This document shows positions 9,687-20,852 of a DNA stretch of 64,000 nucleotides, piece after piece. Below the pieces are notes generated by a model. The model did not search any database. It saw nothing but the letters and a program-made list of their open reading frames with translations, and was not told the DNA's origin. Positions within the stretch are counted from its first letter, which is position 1. Each line of letters opens with the position of its first letter. The translations under genes were made by a program, and so were the position numbers. Source of the DNA: Curtobacterium sp. L6-1 (GTDB taxonomy: Bacteria; Actinomycetota; Actinomycetes; Actinomycetales; Microbacteriaceae); contig NZ_CP076544.1 of assembly GCF_018885305.1 (NCBI RefSeq), positions 2,976,001-3,040,000 on the forward strand, given 5' to 3'.

Positions 9687-10595
9687 TCAGTCGACGCGGT
9701 CCGCCGACTCGGCCGTGCGCGTGGCCGCCCGCTGCTCCGCCAGTTCGGTCGCCGCCCAGGTGCCGAGCAGCGACAGGGAGCGCTCGGACTCCGACCCGGG
9801 GTCGGCGCCGTACGTGAACACCGTCAGGCCGGGGTCGGCGACGAGGTCGAGCGCCTCGAAGGTCAGCTCGAGGTCGCCGACGATCGGGTGGTGCAGGTGC
9901 TTCCGTCCCGAGCGGTGCACGTGCACGTCGTGCTCGGCCCACCACGTGCGGAACTCCTCGCTCTTCACGGACAGCTCGCCGACCAGGGTCATCAGTCCGG
10001 GCTCGCAGGGGTTCGACGCCGCGGTGGTCCGCAGCACGGCGACGGCGTCGCGGGCGGTCTGCTCCCAGCGCGGGAAGAAGTCCCGCGCGGCGGGGTCGAG
10101 GAACGCGAAGCGCGCGGTGTTGACCGGCCGCCCGGCACCGGCGAACACCGGGGCGTAGAGGGCGCGACCGAGCGTATTCGTCGCGACGATGTCCAGGCGT
10201 TCGTTGCGCACCCAGGCCGGGGCGCCGGTGACCGCGTCGAGGAGGCGCTGCACCGCGGGTCGGACCGAGGTCGGCACCGCGCGGTGGGTCGTCTTCACGC
10301 CCGCGTTCGCCAGCCGGGCCAGGTCGGCCAGATGCGCGCGCTCGGCCTCGTCGAGCTGGAGCGCGGTGGCGAGGCCGTCGAGCACACCCTCGGAGACGCC
10401 CTTCAGCGTGCCGCGTTCGAGCCGCGTGTAGTAGTCGACGCTCACCCCGGCGAGCATCGCGACCTCGTGCCGACGCAGGCCCGGCACCCGTCGCGTCCCG
10501 CCCCCGAAGGACGGCATGCCCGCCTGGTCGGGCGTCAGTCGGGCCCGTCGGCTGGACAGGAAGTCGCGGATCTCGTTGCGCACGTCGATACCCAT
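9687..10595 (-). CDS. XRE regulator with MmyB-like ligand-binding domain
   Basis: The 302-residue protein has an N-terminal helix-turn-helix (residues about 8-75, with RRHEVAMLAGVSVDYYTRLERG) and a C-terminal MmyB-like, PAS-fold domain (about 105-270) with the typical LDIVATNTLGRALYAPVF and RFAFLDPAARDFFPRWE. Related proteins bind fatty-acid-like ligands and regulate a divergently transcribed oxidoreductase, but here no such gene is adjacent. The ATG at 10595 has TAGCCT six bases upstream, a leaderless pattern. Confidence 0.9.
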   Translation of the reverse strand: MGIDVRNEIRDFLSSRRARLTPDQAGMPSFGGGTRRVPGLRRHEVAMLAGVSVDYYTRLERGTLKGVSEGVLDGLATALQLDEAERAHLADLARLANAGVKTTHRAVPTSVRPAVQRLLDAVTGAPAWVRNERLDIVATNTLGRALYAPVFAGAGRPVNTARFAFLDPAARDFFPRWEQTARDAVAVLRTTAASNPCEPGLMTLVGELSVKSEEFRTWWAEHDVHVHRSGRKHLHHPIVGDLELTFEALDLVADPGLTVFTYGADPGSESERSLSLLGTWAATELAEQRAATRTAESADRVD

Positions 10596-10723
10596 GCGGC
10601 AAGGCTACGTCGGCGGGCCGGTCCCGCGGGTCCCGCGGCCGTCGGCTGTCCCGTCCCCGCGCGCCGACGTGCCGTGCCGGCCCCGAAGGCCCGTGGCGGC
10701 CGACCGTGGGTGCAGCGGTCCGA

Positions 10724-10777
10724 CCACCGGACGGGAGGCCTGCCCACCGTCGCGGGGAGCGCCTCCCGTCCGGGTGG
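10724..10777 (-). terminator. Imperfect GACGGGAGGC hairpin
   Basis: Arms at 10724-10739 and 10761-10777 pair through GACGGGAGGC/GCCTCCCGTC with one bulged base and a 21-base loop region. It is just downstream of the CNNM-type gene on the minus strand. Confidence 0.65.
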
Positions 10778-10779
10778 GG

Positions 10780-12075
10780 TCAGTCGACGATGGCCGCGGC
10801 CGTCGGGACCGGGGCGGCGGCCTGGACCGCCGCGATCCGCACCCGCGCCAGGCGGTGACCGGCCATGGCGGTCACCTCGAGGCGGTGTCCGGCGGTCTCG
10901 ACGACGTCACCGACCCGCGGCACACGGTCGAGTGCGACCTGCACGAGACCGCCGACGGTCTCGTAGTCGCCGTCGGGCAGGACGGGTCCGCCCTCGGCCG
11001 CGAGGTCCTCGAGGACGAGTGCGCCGTCGACCTCGTCCGGCACGGTCGGGGTGCGGTCGTCGTACTCGTCGTGGATGGTGCCGACCAGGTCCTCGAGCAG
11101 GGCCTCGAGCGTGACCATGCCCGCGCTGCCGCCGTACTCGTCGACGACGAGCGCGATCTGGTGGCCGTCGGCGCGCATGGCGGCGATGGCGCCGGTGAGC
11201 GACTTCGTCTCGGGCAGGGCCAGGACCGGGCGCACCACGGTCGCGACGGCCGCGGTCGGGTCGGTCGGGCGCAGCAGGTCGCGCAGGTGCACGAAGCCGA
11301 CGACGTCGTCGCGCGACCCGGCGGTGACGAGGTGGCGGGTGTGACCGTGGTCGATCGCCCGGTCGGTCGCGGTCCCGATCGGCAGGTCGGCGGCGAGGAC
11401 GTCGACGTCGAACCAGGGGCGCATCGACTCGCGGAGGATCCGGTCACCCGCGTCGAGGGCACTCCGGGCGATCCGTCGGCCCTGCGCGTCGATCGCGTCG
11501 TGGTCGGTGACGAGGCCGCGGAGTTCCTCGGTGCTCATCGACTCGCTGCGGGCGTGCGGATCGCCGCCGAGGAGTCGGACGACCGCGTTCGTCGACGCCG
11601 ACAGCACCCAGATGACCGGGCGCATCGCGATCGCGAAGCGGTCGAGCGTGGGCGCCACGAGCATCGAGAAGCCCTCGGCGCGCTGCAGGGCCAGACGCTT
11701 CGGGACGAGCTCGCCGAACACGAGGGACAGGTAGGCGATCACGAGCGTCATCGCGACGAGGGCGACGGCCTCGGCGGCACCGCGGTCGAGGCCGAGCCCG
11801 GTGAGGAGCGGGGCGACGTCCGGGGCGATCGAGGCGGCACCGTACGCGGCCGAGAAGAACCCGGCGACCGTGACGCCGATCTGCACGGCGGAGAGGAAGC
11901 GGTTCGGGTCGCGGCCGAGTGCGGCGACCCGGGCGCCCCGGCCACCGCGGCGTTCGAGCTGCTGCAGCTGCGACTCACGCAGGGAGACGAGGGCGATCTC
12001 GGCGGCGGCGAACACCCCGCCGACGAGCACGAAGAGGACGACGAGGGCGAAGGCGATCCAGGTGTCGGCACCCAT
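10780..12075 (-). CDS. CNNM/HlyC-CorC family membrane protein
   Basis: The 431-residue protein has an N-terminal CNNM (DUF21) domain with about four membrane helices (residues 5-150, including FFSAAYGA and SLVFGELVPKRLAL), a pair of CBS domains (about 205-330, with the hallmark LVVDEYGG near residue 310) and a C-terminal CorC_HlyC domain (about 345-420, PDGDYETVGGLV). The family includes magnesium/cobalt efflux proteins of the CorB/CorC type; the older name haemolysin is misleading. The ATG at 12075 gives the expected N-terminus; a frame continuing to 13191 overlaps the next gene and is not real coding. Confidence 0.92.
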   Translation of the reverse strand: MGADTWIAFALVVLFVLVGGVFAAAEIALVSLRESQLQQLERRGGRGARVAALGRDPNRFLSAVQIGVTVAGFFSAAYGAASIAPDVAPLLTGLGLDRGAAEAVALVAMTLVIAYLSLVFGELVPKRLALQRAEGFSMLVAPTLDRFAIAMRPVIWVLSASTNAVVRLLGGDPHARSESMSTEELRGLVTDHDAIDAQGRRIARSALDAGDRILRESMRPWFDVDVLAADLPIGTATDRAIDHGHTRHLVTAGSRDDVVGFVHLRDLLRPTDPTAAVATVVRPVLALPETKSLTGAIAAMRADGHQIALVVDEYGGSAGMVTLEALLEDLVGTIHDEYDDRTPTVPDEVDGALVLEDLAAEGGPVLPDGDYETVGGLVQVALDRVPRVGDVVETAGHRLEVTAMAGHRLARVRIAAVQAAAPVPTAAAIVD

Positions 12076-12224
12076 CAGCGGGTCCGGGCGGAGCGCGACG
12101 GCGCGGCGGTCGTCGAGGGGGCGGGCGGTCGGTGGTGATCGTCCATGCTGTGATCCTGCACAGGATCGCTGGGACGACGCCGCAGGACTGCTGTGCCGCA
12201 GCTGGTGGAGGTGGTCGGGTGGGG

Positions 12225-13178
12225 TTAGAGCGCCCGGCCCGTGTGCGCCGCGATCCAGGCGGCCGGGTCGATCGGGAGCGTGCCGTCCATGAGGACCTCG
12301 AGGTGCAGGTGCGCGCCCGTCGAGACCCCGGACGAGCCGACGCTCCCGATGAACTGCCCGGGCTGGACGGTGTCGCCGACCCGGAGCGGCGAGGACCCGG
12401 GGATCATGTGGCCGTACAGGGTCGAGACCTTCCGGCCGTCCACCACGTGGTCGACGATCACGGTCTCGCCGTACGAGAAGTAGACGCCCGAGACCCGCAC
12501 GGTGCCCGCGGCGACCGAACCGATCGGAGCGCCCATGCCCGGGTTGAAGTCGAGGCCCTGGTGCAGCGACGAGCACGCGCCGCACGGGGCGGTGCGGTAC
12601 CCGAAGCCGGAGCTCATCCGCACGGGGCCCGGGAAGGGGGACCGGACCTCGCCGCCGTAGGTCACGGTGTCGCCGGCTGCTGCATCGGTCGCGGCCACCC
12701 CGCCGCCGACCGTGAAGCCGTCGCGGCTCGTGCTGGCGAGGGCGACCCGGGTCACGCCGAAGTCCTGTGAGCCGACCGCGGGCGCGAGGATCGACGTGGC
12801 GGCGGACGTCCCGGTGCCGGCGTGCGCGGGCATCGCGGAGGCGCCGAACATGGCGAGGGCGGCGACGGCGCTCGTGATCGTGAGGCGGCTGGCGCGTGCG
12901 CCCCGACGACGGGGAGCGGCGGACTGTGTCGACGTCAGGGGCGTGGTCGCGGCGTGCGGGGCGACCGCGACCCGGCGTCGGGGGACCCGGCGGATGCGGG
13001 TGTTGGCGTGCGGCTGCGGGGCCGGCGCGGTGACTCGGCGTGCCCGGTCGTCGTGCGGCGGCGGCGTCGCCCGCTCTGCCCGGCCGGTCTGCTGCGCCCG
13101 CTCCGCCGCGAGGGCAGCACGACGGGTCAGGTGCACGACGGGCGTGCTGCCGGGGTGGTCTGCGTGAGGGGGAGTCAT
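12225..13178 (-). CDS. Secreted M23 (LytM) family peptidase
   Basis: The 317-residue protein has a long basic, low-complexity N-terminus, a hydrophobic segment at about residues 97-118 ending AMPAHAG that should act as a signal sequence or anchor, and a C-terminal LytM domain. The zinc motifs are visible: HQGLDF (H, D) and HLHLEV (H), with STLYGHMIPG between. It should cleave cell-wall peptide cross-links or act as a degenerate activator; the metal ligands look intact. The unusually long cytoplasmic stretch before the membrane segment leaves the start uncertain, with a later start possible. Confidence 0.88.
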   Translation of the reverse strand: MTPPHADHPGSTPVVHLTRRAALAAERAQQTGRAERATPPPHDDRARRVTAPAPQPHANTRIRRVPRRRVAVAPHAATTPLTSTQSAAPRRRGARASRLTITSAVAALAMFGASAMPAHAGTGTSAATSILAPAVGSQDFGVTRVALASTSRDGFTVGGGVAATDAAAGDTVTYGGEVRSPFPGPVRMSSGFGYRTAPCGACSSLHQGLDFNPGMGAPIGSVAAGTVRVSGVYFSYGETVIVDHVVDGRKVSTLYGHMIPGSSPLRVGDTVQPGQFIGSVGSSGVSTGAHLHLEVLMDGTLPIDPAAWIAAHTGRAL

Positions 13179-13372
13179 GGCCGCAGACCATTCTGCACGA
13201 AGCTGTCCGCTTGTACAGCCCCGGTTCCGGCTGCTCCGCGGGTGCTCGGACGACGTACGCGCTGCTGGGAGTCGACCCGGCCCCGCTGGGAGTCGGCCGG
13301 TCGGACCGGGTGATCCGGGCCTCCCGGCCGGTCCGTCAGTAGGGTCGGGACCAGCGACGGAGAGGACCCCTC

Positions 13373-13861
13373 ATGGCCCGATCGCCGCGGGAGCGGCACG
13401 AACCCATCGACCTGCGGTCGGCGGAGGTCGTGCTCGCCGGGACCCAGGACCTGCTCCCCGTCCTCCGATCGGCCGCCGTGCGCGCCGGGGTGGACGCCGG
13501 ACGCATGCGGGTGGTCGGTGTCGACGACCTGCCGGACCTGCACGGGCCGGCCGAGGCCGAACTGGCCGTCATTGCGATCCGCCGACCCGGTGACGACCCC
13601 GCCTTCCACCGCGCACAGGAGGCCGCCGAGCTGCTCGAGCCGCTCCTCCGCCTCGATGCCGTCCGCATCGTGATCACCGTGTCGGGCGTGACCCGGCTCG
13701 CGCCGAAGCTCGAACGCGCCCTCACCGCCGAGGTCCTGCACCAGCTCGGGGCCGCGACCGCGGTGTCGGGGTTCCGGCGCCCGTTCCGGAACCTGCGGAC
13801 GCGACTCGGCACCGCGGGGCTCCGGACCGCCGGGCTCCGGGTGTTCCGCCTGACGGTCTGA
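13373..13861 (+). CDS. Conserved-looking protein of unknown function
   Basis: A 162-residue protein I do not recognise. It looks soluble and alpha/beta: a central block (about 20-110) with alternating hydrophobic strands and helices ([43 protein letters not shown]) and a basic C-terminus ([12 protein letters not shown]). A TAGGGT lies about 30 bases upstream and GAGAGGA serves as ribosome site for the ATG at 13373. It is divergent from the M23 gene and upstream of icd, but too far from icd to prove an operon. Confidence 0.6.
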   Translation: MARSPRERHEPIDLRSAEVVLAGTQDLLPVLRSAAVRAGVDAGRMRVVGVDDLPDLHGPAEAELAVIAIRRPGDDPAFHRAQEAAELLEPLLRLDAVRIVITVSGVTRLAPKLERALTAEVLHQLGAATAVSGFRRPFRNLRTRLGTAGLRTAGLRVFRLTV

Positions 13862-13931
13862 GGGCGCGCCCGCTCCGGTTCCCGTTCCTCCACAGGAGGC
13901 CCACCCTCGATCTCCGTCCACCGGACGAGTA

Positions 13932-13945
13932 TCTTGATGTCGAGA
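13932..13945. promoter_or_regulatory. Palindrome upstream of icd
   Basis: TCTTGATGTCGAGA matches its own complement at 10 of 14 positions and lies 62-76 bases before the icd start, just upstream of a TAGCGT that could be the -10 element (13962-13967). It looks like a regulator site; the protein is unknown. Confidence 0.45.
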
Positions 13946-14007
13946 CATCTCACGCCGCGAGTAGCGTGGGGGGCACGGACCGCGCGAACAAGGGAGTACC
14001 CGCCAGC

Positions 14008-16218
<2,211 letters not shown>

Positions 16219-16231
16219 GCGCGCGACCCAG

Positions 16232-16273
16232 GGACGGGAGGCCCGGTGCCAGCTGGCACCGGGCCTCCCGTCC
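16232..16273 (+). terminator. Perfect palindromic terminator downstream of icd
   Basis: A 42-base perfect palindrome centred on AGCT with outer block GGACGGGAGGCCCGG. Compared with the palindrome at 7992-8033 one internal pair is changed on both arms (GGTGCC with GGCACC instead of GGTACC with GGTACC), so pairing is kept. Confidence 0.82.
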
Positions 16274-16300
16274 GTCTGTGCGCCGGCCGGCGCGGACGCC

Positions 16301-16502
16301 GAGACGCCGCTCACGCGCCGAGACGCCGCCGACGCGCCGAGACGCCGCTGACGCGCCGAGACGCCGCTGACGCGCCGAGACGCCGCCGAAAGTGGCGGCG
16401 TCTCGGCGGCTCGCGGGCGTCTCGTGCCGACGCCCGCGTCTCGTGCCGACGCGGGCGTCTCGTGCCGACGCCGGTGTCTCGTGCCGACGCCGGCGTCTCG
16501 CA
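16301..16502. repeat. Inverted array of 19-bp repeats with central hairpin
   Basis: GAGACGCC begins at 16301, 16320, 16339, 16358 and 16377, a strict 19-bp period. After a 28-base hairpin (16377-16404) the complementary core appears at 16418, 16437, 16456, 16475 (changed to TGTCTC) and 16494, again with 19-bp period. The spacer halves differ between the two sides. Together with the icd terminator this fills the 318-bp gap after icd; no coding frame with family similarity was seen in it. Confidence 0.85.
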
Positions 16503-16536
16503 CTCCGACCCGTCGGCTCAGGGGCGGCCGCCCCAC

Positions 16537-16995
16537 CTACCGGGTCGGGACCGGCGGCCCCAGCACGAGCAGCACGCCGAACACCACCGCCACGAGCACG
16601 ACACCGACCACGGCGGCGAGCACCGGGTGCGCCACCACGACGAACAGCAGCCGGTCGAGCGGCCCGGGGCGCTGCCCGGTCGCCGGCTCACGGCGCCAGG
16701 TGCCGTCGAGCATCCCGCGCCGGGCGACCCCGACCTCGAACGGCAGCGTCGTGTACGGCACCACCGCGCTGAGCCACCCGAGCGCCGTCGCACCGAAGGA
16801 CCACCGCTGGTTCACCGCGACGACCGTCGTCACGACCAGGTAGGCCAGGAACACGAAGCCGTGCACGCTGCCGCCGATGCGCACCGGCAGGTCGCCCAGC
16901 CCGGCGCCGTACTCGAGCAGCATGCCCACCAGGAGCATCGTCCAGGTCACGAGTTCGGCGATCGCGAGGCCGCGGAACAGGGATCGAGGCGTCAT
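16537..16995 (-). CDS. DUF3817 family membrane protein
   Basis: The 152-residue protein begins MTPRSLFRGLAIAELVTWTML and has the DUF3817 layout: three hydrophobic helices (about 10-30, 45-65, 75-95), with GSVHGFVFLAYLV in the second, then a short loop and a fourth hydrophobic segment near the C-terminus (about 120-145). Function is unknown; related short proteins (YdzA-like) are integral membrane proteins. An alternative ATG nine bases upstream (17004) would add MES. It is divergent from the Gfo/Idh/MocA gene, with about 100 bases between. Confidence 0.8.
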   Translation of the reverse strand: MTPRSLFRGLAIAELVTWTMLLVGMLLEYGAGLGDLPVRIGGSVHGFVFLAYLVVTTVVAVNQRWSFGATALGWLSAVVPYTTLPFEVGVARRGMLDGTWRREPATGQRPGPLDRLLFVVVAHPVLAAVVGVVLVAVVFGVLLVLGPPVPTR

Positions 16996-17103
16996 GGACT
17001 CCATGGTCCCGGACGTCCGGTGGGAATCCCGGGTGCGACGACCGTCCCCGCGACACGCTGCTCGTCGTATCGATTCGACCCGTCCTCGGGTAGCGTCGGA
17101 CGC

Positions 17104-18267
17104 ATGTCGACGACGACGGACGCATCCCGCACGCTCCGCGTCGGGGTGGTCGGCCTCGGTTTCGCCGGGACCACCCACCTCGATGCCTTCACCGCTCTCC
17201 CCGGCGTGGAGGTGATCGCCCTCGCCGGACAGGAACCCGAACGGCTCCGCGAACTCGCGACCTCCCGGGGCGTCCCGAACGCGTACGCCGACTGGCAGGA
17301 CCTGGTGGCCCGCGACGACCTGGACATCGTCTCCATCGGGGTCCCGAACAGCCTGCACCACCCGATCGCCGTCGCCGCGCTCGAGTCCGGCAAGCACGTG
17401 TTCTGCGAGAAGCCCCTCGCGACGACGGGTGAGCAGGCCCAGGAGATGGTGGACGCCGCCCTCCGCAACGACCGGGTCCTCGAGGTCGCCTACAACCACC
17501 GCCGTCGCGCCGACGTGCAGTTCCTCGCGAACCACCTGCGCGGTGGGCAGACGGCCGGGGACGCCGTCGACACGACCGACGACGGCGCCCTCGCGACACC
17601 CGGTACCGGCCCGATCGGCACCGTCTACCACGCCCGTGCCAGCTGGCTGCGTCGGGCGGGCATCCCGGGCATCCGCAGCTGGTTCGTGAACAAGGAGACC
17701 GCGGGCGGCGGTCCGCTCATCGACCTCGGCTCGCACGTGCTCGACATCGCCCTGCACCTGATGGGGGAGCCGACCGTCGTCACCGCGAGCGCGGTCACGT
17801 ACAACGAGCTCGGCCGCGCCGGACGTGGTGGCAGCGACCGCGACCCGGTGTCCGCCGCGACCGGCCGCCCGTTCGACGTCGAGGACTTCGCGAGCGCCCT
17901 GCTCCGCTTCGAGGACGGGTCGAGCCTGCTCCTCCAGGCGTCGTGGGCGAGCTACTCGAAGGACGCCGAGGACATCGAGGTCGAGCTGCTCGGCTCGACC
18001 GGTGGCGCGCGCCTGTTCATCCGTGACTACGCCACCGAGGGCACCGTGACCCTGTACTCGGACGAGCAGGGCATCCCGACGGTCACCCGCCCGGGCGTCC
18101 AGGTCCCCGCCGGGCACCACCAGCGCGTCATCGAGGAGTTCCTCGCCACGATCCGCTCCGGACGGCACGACGGCCACCACGGTGAGTTCGCCCTGCACCG
18201 CAGCCGCGTGGTCGACGCCGTCTACGCCTCGGCGCAGGCCGGGCACGAGGTCGAGGTGGTCCGGTGA
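17104..18267 (+). CDS. Gfo/Idh/MocA family oxidoreductase
   Basis: The 387-residue protein has an N-terminal Rossmann domain ([17 protein letters not shown] near residue 13), the EKP motif in [10 protein letters not shown] near residue 105, and the C-terminal alpha/beta domain with [21 protein letters not shown] near residue 200, which holds the usual catalytic Asp/His positions. NAD(P)-dependent oxidation of a sugar or inositol-like substrate is expected. The ATG at 17104 has TAGCGT seven bases upstream, a leaderless pattern. Its stop overlaps the GTG of the ThuA gene; Gfo-ThuA pairs are common in sugar and trehalose-type utilisation clusters. Confidence 0.92.
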   Translation: MSTTTDASRTLRVGVVGLGFAGTTHLDAFTALPGVEVIALAGQEPERLRELATSRGVPNAYADWQDLVARDDLDIVSIGVPNSLHHPIAVAALESGKHVFCEKPLATTGEQAQEMVDAALRNDRVLEVAYNHRRRADVQFLANHLRGGQTAGDAVDTTDDGALATPGTGPIGTVYHARASWLRRAGIPGIRSWFVNKETAGGGPLIDLGSHVLDIALHLMGEPTVVTASAVTYNELGRAGRGGSDRDPVSAATGRPFDVEDFASALLRFEDGSSLLLQASWASYSKDAEDIEVELLGSTGGARLFIRDYATEGTVTLYSDEQGIPTVTRPGVQVPAGHHQRVIEEFLATIRSGRHDGHHGEFALHRSRVVDAVYASAQAGHEVEVVR

Positions 18268-19085
18268 ACATCGTCGTCTGGAACGAGAACGTCCACGAGA
18301 CCCGCGGCGACGAGACCGTCCGCGAGCACTACCCCGACGGCATCCACGCGGTCGTCGCGGCCGGCCTGGAGGCGCGCCTCGCCCCCGGCGCGGACGCTGC
18401 GGACGCCGGGGACGGCCAGCAGGGCCACGCCGGCCAGCACGGCCAGCACGCGTCCACGCACACGGTGACGACCGCCACACTCCAGGAGCCGGAGCACGGC
18501 CTGACCGAGGAGCGCCTGGCCGCCACCGACGTGCTGTTCTGGTGGGGTCACGTCGCCCACGACCAGGTCGCGGACGAAGTCGTCGACCGCGTCGTCCGGC
18601 ACGTGCACGCCGGCATGGGGCTCGTCGTGCTGCACTCCGGGCACTACTCGAAGCCGTTCACCCGGCTGATGGGCACGACCTGCTCCCTGAAGTGGCGCAA
18701 CGACGGCGAGCGGGAACTCGTCTGGACGATCGCGCCCGAGCACCCGATCGCCGCCGGGGTCCCGCACCCCATCGTCATCGACCGGCAGGAGATGTACGGC
18801 GAGTACTTCGACATCCCCCGCCCCGACGAGGAGGTCTTCCTGTCGACGTTCGCCGGCGGCGAGGTGTTCCGCTCGGGTGTGGCCTACCGCCGCGGCCTCG
18901 GGAAGGTCTTCTACTTCTCGCCCGGCGACCAGGAGTACCCGGTGTACCACCACCCGGACATCCAGCGGGTCCTCGCGAATGCGGCGCAGTGGGCGGCTCC
19001 GACCGGTCCGCGCCGCGCACTGACCGCCGACCCCCACCCGCGGGACTGGTTCACGGACGAGGGTTCGCGTAGACAGGGGGTGTGA
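18264..19085 (+). CDS. ThuA domain protein
   Basis: The 273-residue protein begins [12 protein letters not shown] and has the ThuA-like glutamine-amidotransferase fold: [18 protein letters not shown] near residue 90, [20 protein letters not shown] near residue 118, and [20 protein letters not shown] near residue 215. ThuA was named for trehalose utilisation in Sinorhizobium; its reaction is not firmly known. A His/Gln-rich insert (residues about 48-68, [12 protein letters not shown]) is not part of the core. It overlaps both neighbours by four bases (GTGA), so translation coupling in a three-gene operon is likely. Confidence 0.9.
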   Translation: MNIVVWNENVHETRGDETVREHYPDGIHAVVAAGLEARLAPGADAADAGDGQQGHAGQHGQHASTHTVTTATLQEPEHGLTEERLAATDVLFWWGHVAHDQVADEVVDRVVRHVHAGMGLVVLHSGHYSKPFTRLMGTTCSLKWRNDGERELVWTIAPEHPIAAGVPHPIVIDRQEMYGEYFDIPRPDEEVFLSTFAGGEVFRSGVAYRRGLGKVFYFSPGDQEYPVYHHPDIQRVLANAAQWAAPTGPRRALTADPHPRDWFTDEGSRRQGV

Positions 19086-20248
19086 ACGCACCGCAGGACG
19101 TCGAGCACCGCACGGCACTGGTCGAGGCGCTCGGCGTCCTCGGCGCCGGGCCCGAGGAACGCTTCGACCGGATCACCCGCATGACCCACGAGGCGTTCGG
19201 CGTGCCGCTGACGTTCCTCAACCTCGTCCACCACGACCTCGTCACCACGCAGTCGACCTTCGGCTGGAACCAGGGGTCGAGCGTGCCGGCGAACGAACAG
19301 TTCTGCGCCACGACCGTGCTCACCCCGGCCCCGATGGTGATCCCGGACACGACGCTCGACGAGCGGTTCGCCCACACCGCGGCGGTGGCCGAGCACGGCA
19401 TCCGCTTCTACGCCGGCGCACCGCTGTCGATGGCCGACGGCACCCGCGTCGGCACCCTCTGCATCATGGACGCGCAGCCGCGCGAGTTCTCGGACGACGA
19501 CGTCGCGCTGCTGCGTGACCTGGCGCACTGGGCGGAACGCGAGCTCGGGTACGCCCTCGAGCGCGACCGTCTCGGGCACGTCCGGTCCGGCCTGGTGCCG
19601 GACCCGGTCGCGGTCCCCGGTCTCGAGGTCGCCACGGTCACGGCACGACGACCGGACGGTGGCGGCGACCTGGCCGACTGGCGGGTCACGGCGGACGGGA
19701 CTCTGGCGGTCACGGTCGGCACCGTCGCGGCCGGCGCCGGGGCCTCCGTACTGCTCGCAGCAACCGTCCGCGGGGCGCTCGTCGCACGGGTGGACGGCCC
19801 CCTCGGGACCGCCGTGACCGGCCTGGAGGCGCAGGTCGCCCCCGACCTCCGGGTCGCCGACGCGGTCGCCCGGGTGGCCCACGCCCGGCTCGACCCGACG
19901 ACGGGTCACGTCGACCTGGTGGACGCCGGGCTCGGGACCGCGCTCCTCGTCCGGGCGGACGGCACCATCCGACAGCTCCCGTCCGCCCTGCCGATCGGCG
20001 TCGGCGCTGCCGCCGAGGAGCGGCCCGTGGTGGGGGTGGACCTCGCCGACGGTGACCGGCTCGTCGTGTCGTCCGACGGCCTGACGGCGCTGCCCGGGCT
20101 CGCGACCCTCGAGGCCCTCGCAGCGGTCGTCGCGCGGACGCCCGACGCTGCCGCCCTGACCGAGCACGTCCGCGGGCTGCTCGGGGACGAGGAGCCGACG
20201 ACGGACGTGACGCTCGTCGTCGTCACACGCCGGGGAACGGCCGGGTAG
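19082..20248 (+). CDS. GAF domain protein with degenerate PP2C/SpoIIE-like domain
   Basis: The 388-residue protein has an N-terminal GAF domain (about 10-160: [43 protein letters not shown]) of the type often found with PP2C phosphatases, then a domain that aligns by pattern with SpoIIE-type PP2C ([37 protein letters not shown]). The residue that normally coordinates metal in the GDV(S) motif is replaced ([12 protein letters not shown]), and NAGH is changed to DAGL, so catalytic activity is doubtful. It overlaps the ThuA stop by four bases. A sensor or scaffold role linked to the sugar operon is possible but unproved. Confidence 0.75.
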   Translation: MNAPQDVEHRTALVEALGVLGAGPEERFDRITRMTHEAFGVPLTFLNLVHHDLVTTQSTFGWNQGSSVPANEQFCATTVLTPAPMVIPDTTLDERFAHTAAVAEHGIRFYAGAPLSMADGTRVGTLCIMDAQPREFSDDDVALLRDLAHWAERELGYALERDRLGHVRSGLVPDPVAVPGLEVATVTARRPDGGGDLADWRVTADGTLAVTVGTVAAGAGASVLLAATVRGALVARVDGPLGTAVTGLEAQVAPDLRVADAVARVAHARLDPTTGHVDLVDAGLGTALLVRADGTIRQLPSALPIGVGAAAEERPVVGVDLADGDRLVVSSDGLTALPGLATLEALAAVVARTPDAAALTEHVRGLLGDEEPTTDVTLVVVTRRGTAG

Positions 20249-20255
20249 ACCGGCA

Positions 20256-20315
20256 CCGGTCGCGCGGTGTCCGGTCGCGCGGTGACCGGTCGGGCGGTGT
20301 CCCGACGAGCGGTGT
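20256..20315 (+). repeat. 15-bp tandem repeat, four units
   Basis: CCGGTCGCGCGGTGT at 20256, then CCGGTCGCGCGGTGA, CCGGTCGGGCGGTGT and CCCGACGAGCGGTGT follow head to tail. It begins eight bases after the stop of the GAF protein gene. Confidence 0.8.
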
Positions 20316-20377
20316 CCGGACGGACGCGCCCGGACGCACGCTCCGCTCCGGCAGCGGTCCCGGCGCACCCGGCCGGA

Positions 20378-20809
20378 TCAGCGCACGGTGCGGCGCGGCC
20401 CGTCCGTGAACGCTGCGACGAGCAGGGTCGCGAGCAGGCCGAACCCGGTCAGCACGACCCCGAGAGCCGCGAGCTGCCAGTAGGCGCTGCCGACGTGCTG
20501 GGGCTGGGTGAGGAACGCCGGCCACCACGGGTCGAGGAACGGCACCGATCCCGGGAACGGGTCGAGGCCGAACATCGCCAGGCCGCCGAGGAGCATGAGC
20601 ACGCCGAGCGCCGCCATCGTGCCGCGCCGACGCCCGAGTGCCCGGACGACGAGCGCCGCACCCATGCCGACCAGGCCGATGACGGCGAGCGCGAACGCCA
20701 CGACGAACACCGGCTGCGGCACGAGCGAGAACCAGTCGAGCACGGCGATCGGCACCAGGAACCACCGACCGGACCTGGCCCACCGCGTGGGCTCCCGCCA
20801 TCCATGCAT
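20378..20809 (-). CDS. Four-helix membrane protein, unknown function
   Basis: A 143-residue protein starting MHGWREPTRWARSGRW, with four hydrophobic segments (about 17-33, 35-55, 65-85, 110-133) and short basic loops (RALGRRRG). No enzyme or transport motif is visible. The ATG at 20809 is preceded by TACCGT at six bases, a leaderless pattern, which favours it over the longer frame to 20992. Confidence 0.65.
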   Translation of the reverse strand: MHGWREPTRWARSGRWFLVPIAVLDWFSLVPQPVFVVAFALAVIGLVGMGAALVVRALGRRRGTMAALGVLMLLGGLAMFGLDPFPGSVPFLDPWWPAFLTQPQHVGSAYWQLAALGVVLTGFGLLATLLVAAFTDGPRRTVR

Positions 20810-20852
20810 GTCGGCACGGTACGACACGAACCCGGACGAGTGCCCGACGGGG

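Noticed and set aside
12225..13178. Interpreting the Arg/Pro/His-rich N-terminus of the M23 protein as a frameshift artefact
   Set aside because: The frame stays open and codon position bias looks continuous into the signal segment; a long basic n-region or later start explains it equally well.
10780..13191. An 803-codon frame suggesting a fusion of CNNM and upstream sequence
   Set aside because: The upstream part lies antisense-frame within the M23 gene and has no recognisable sequence; the CNNM domain begins cleanly at 12075.
16301..16502. Regular repeats that could be taken for a CRISPR array
   Set aside because: Units are 19 bp with no unique spacers, they invert at the centre and no cas gene is present.
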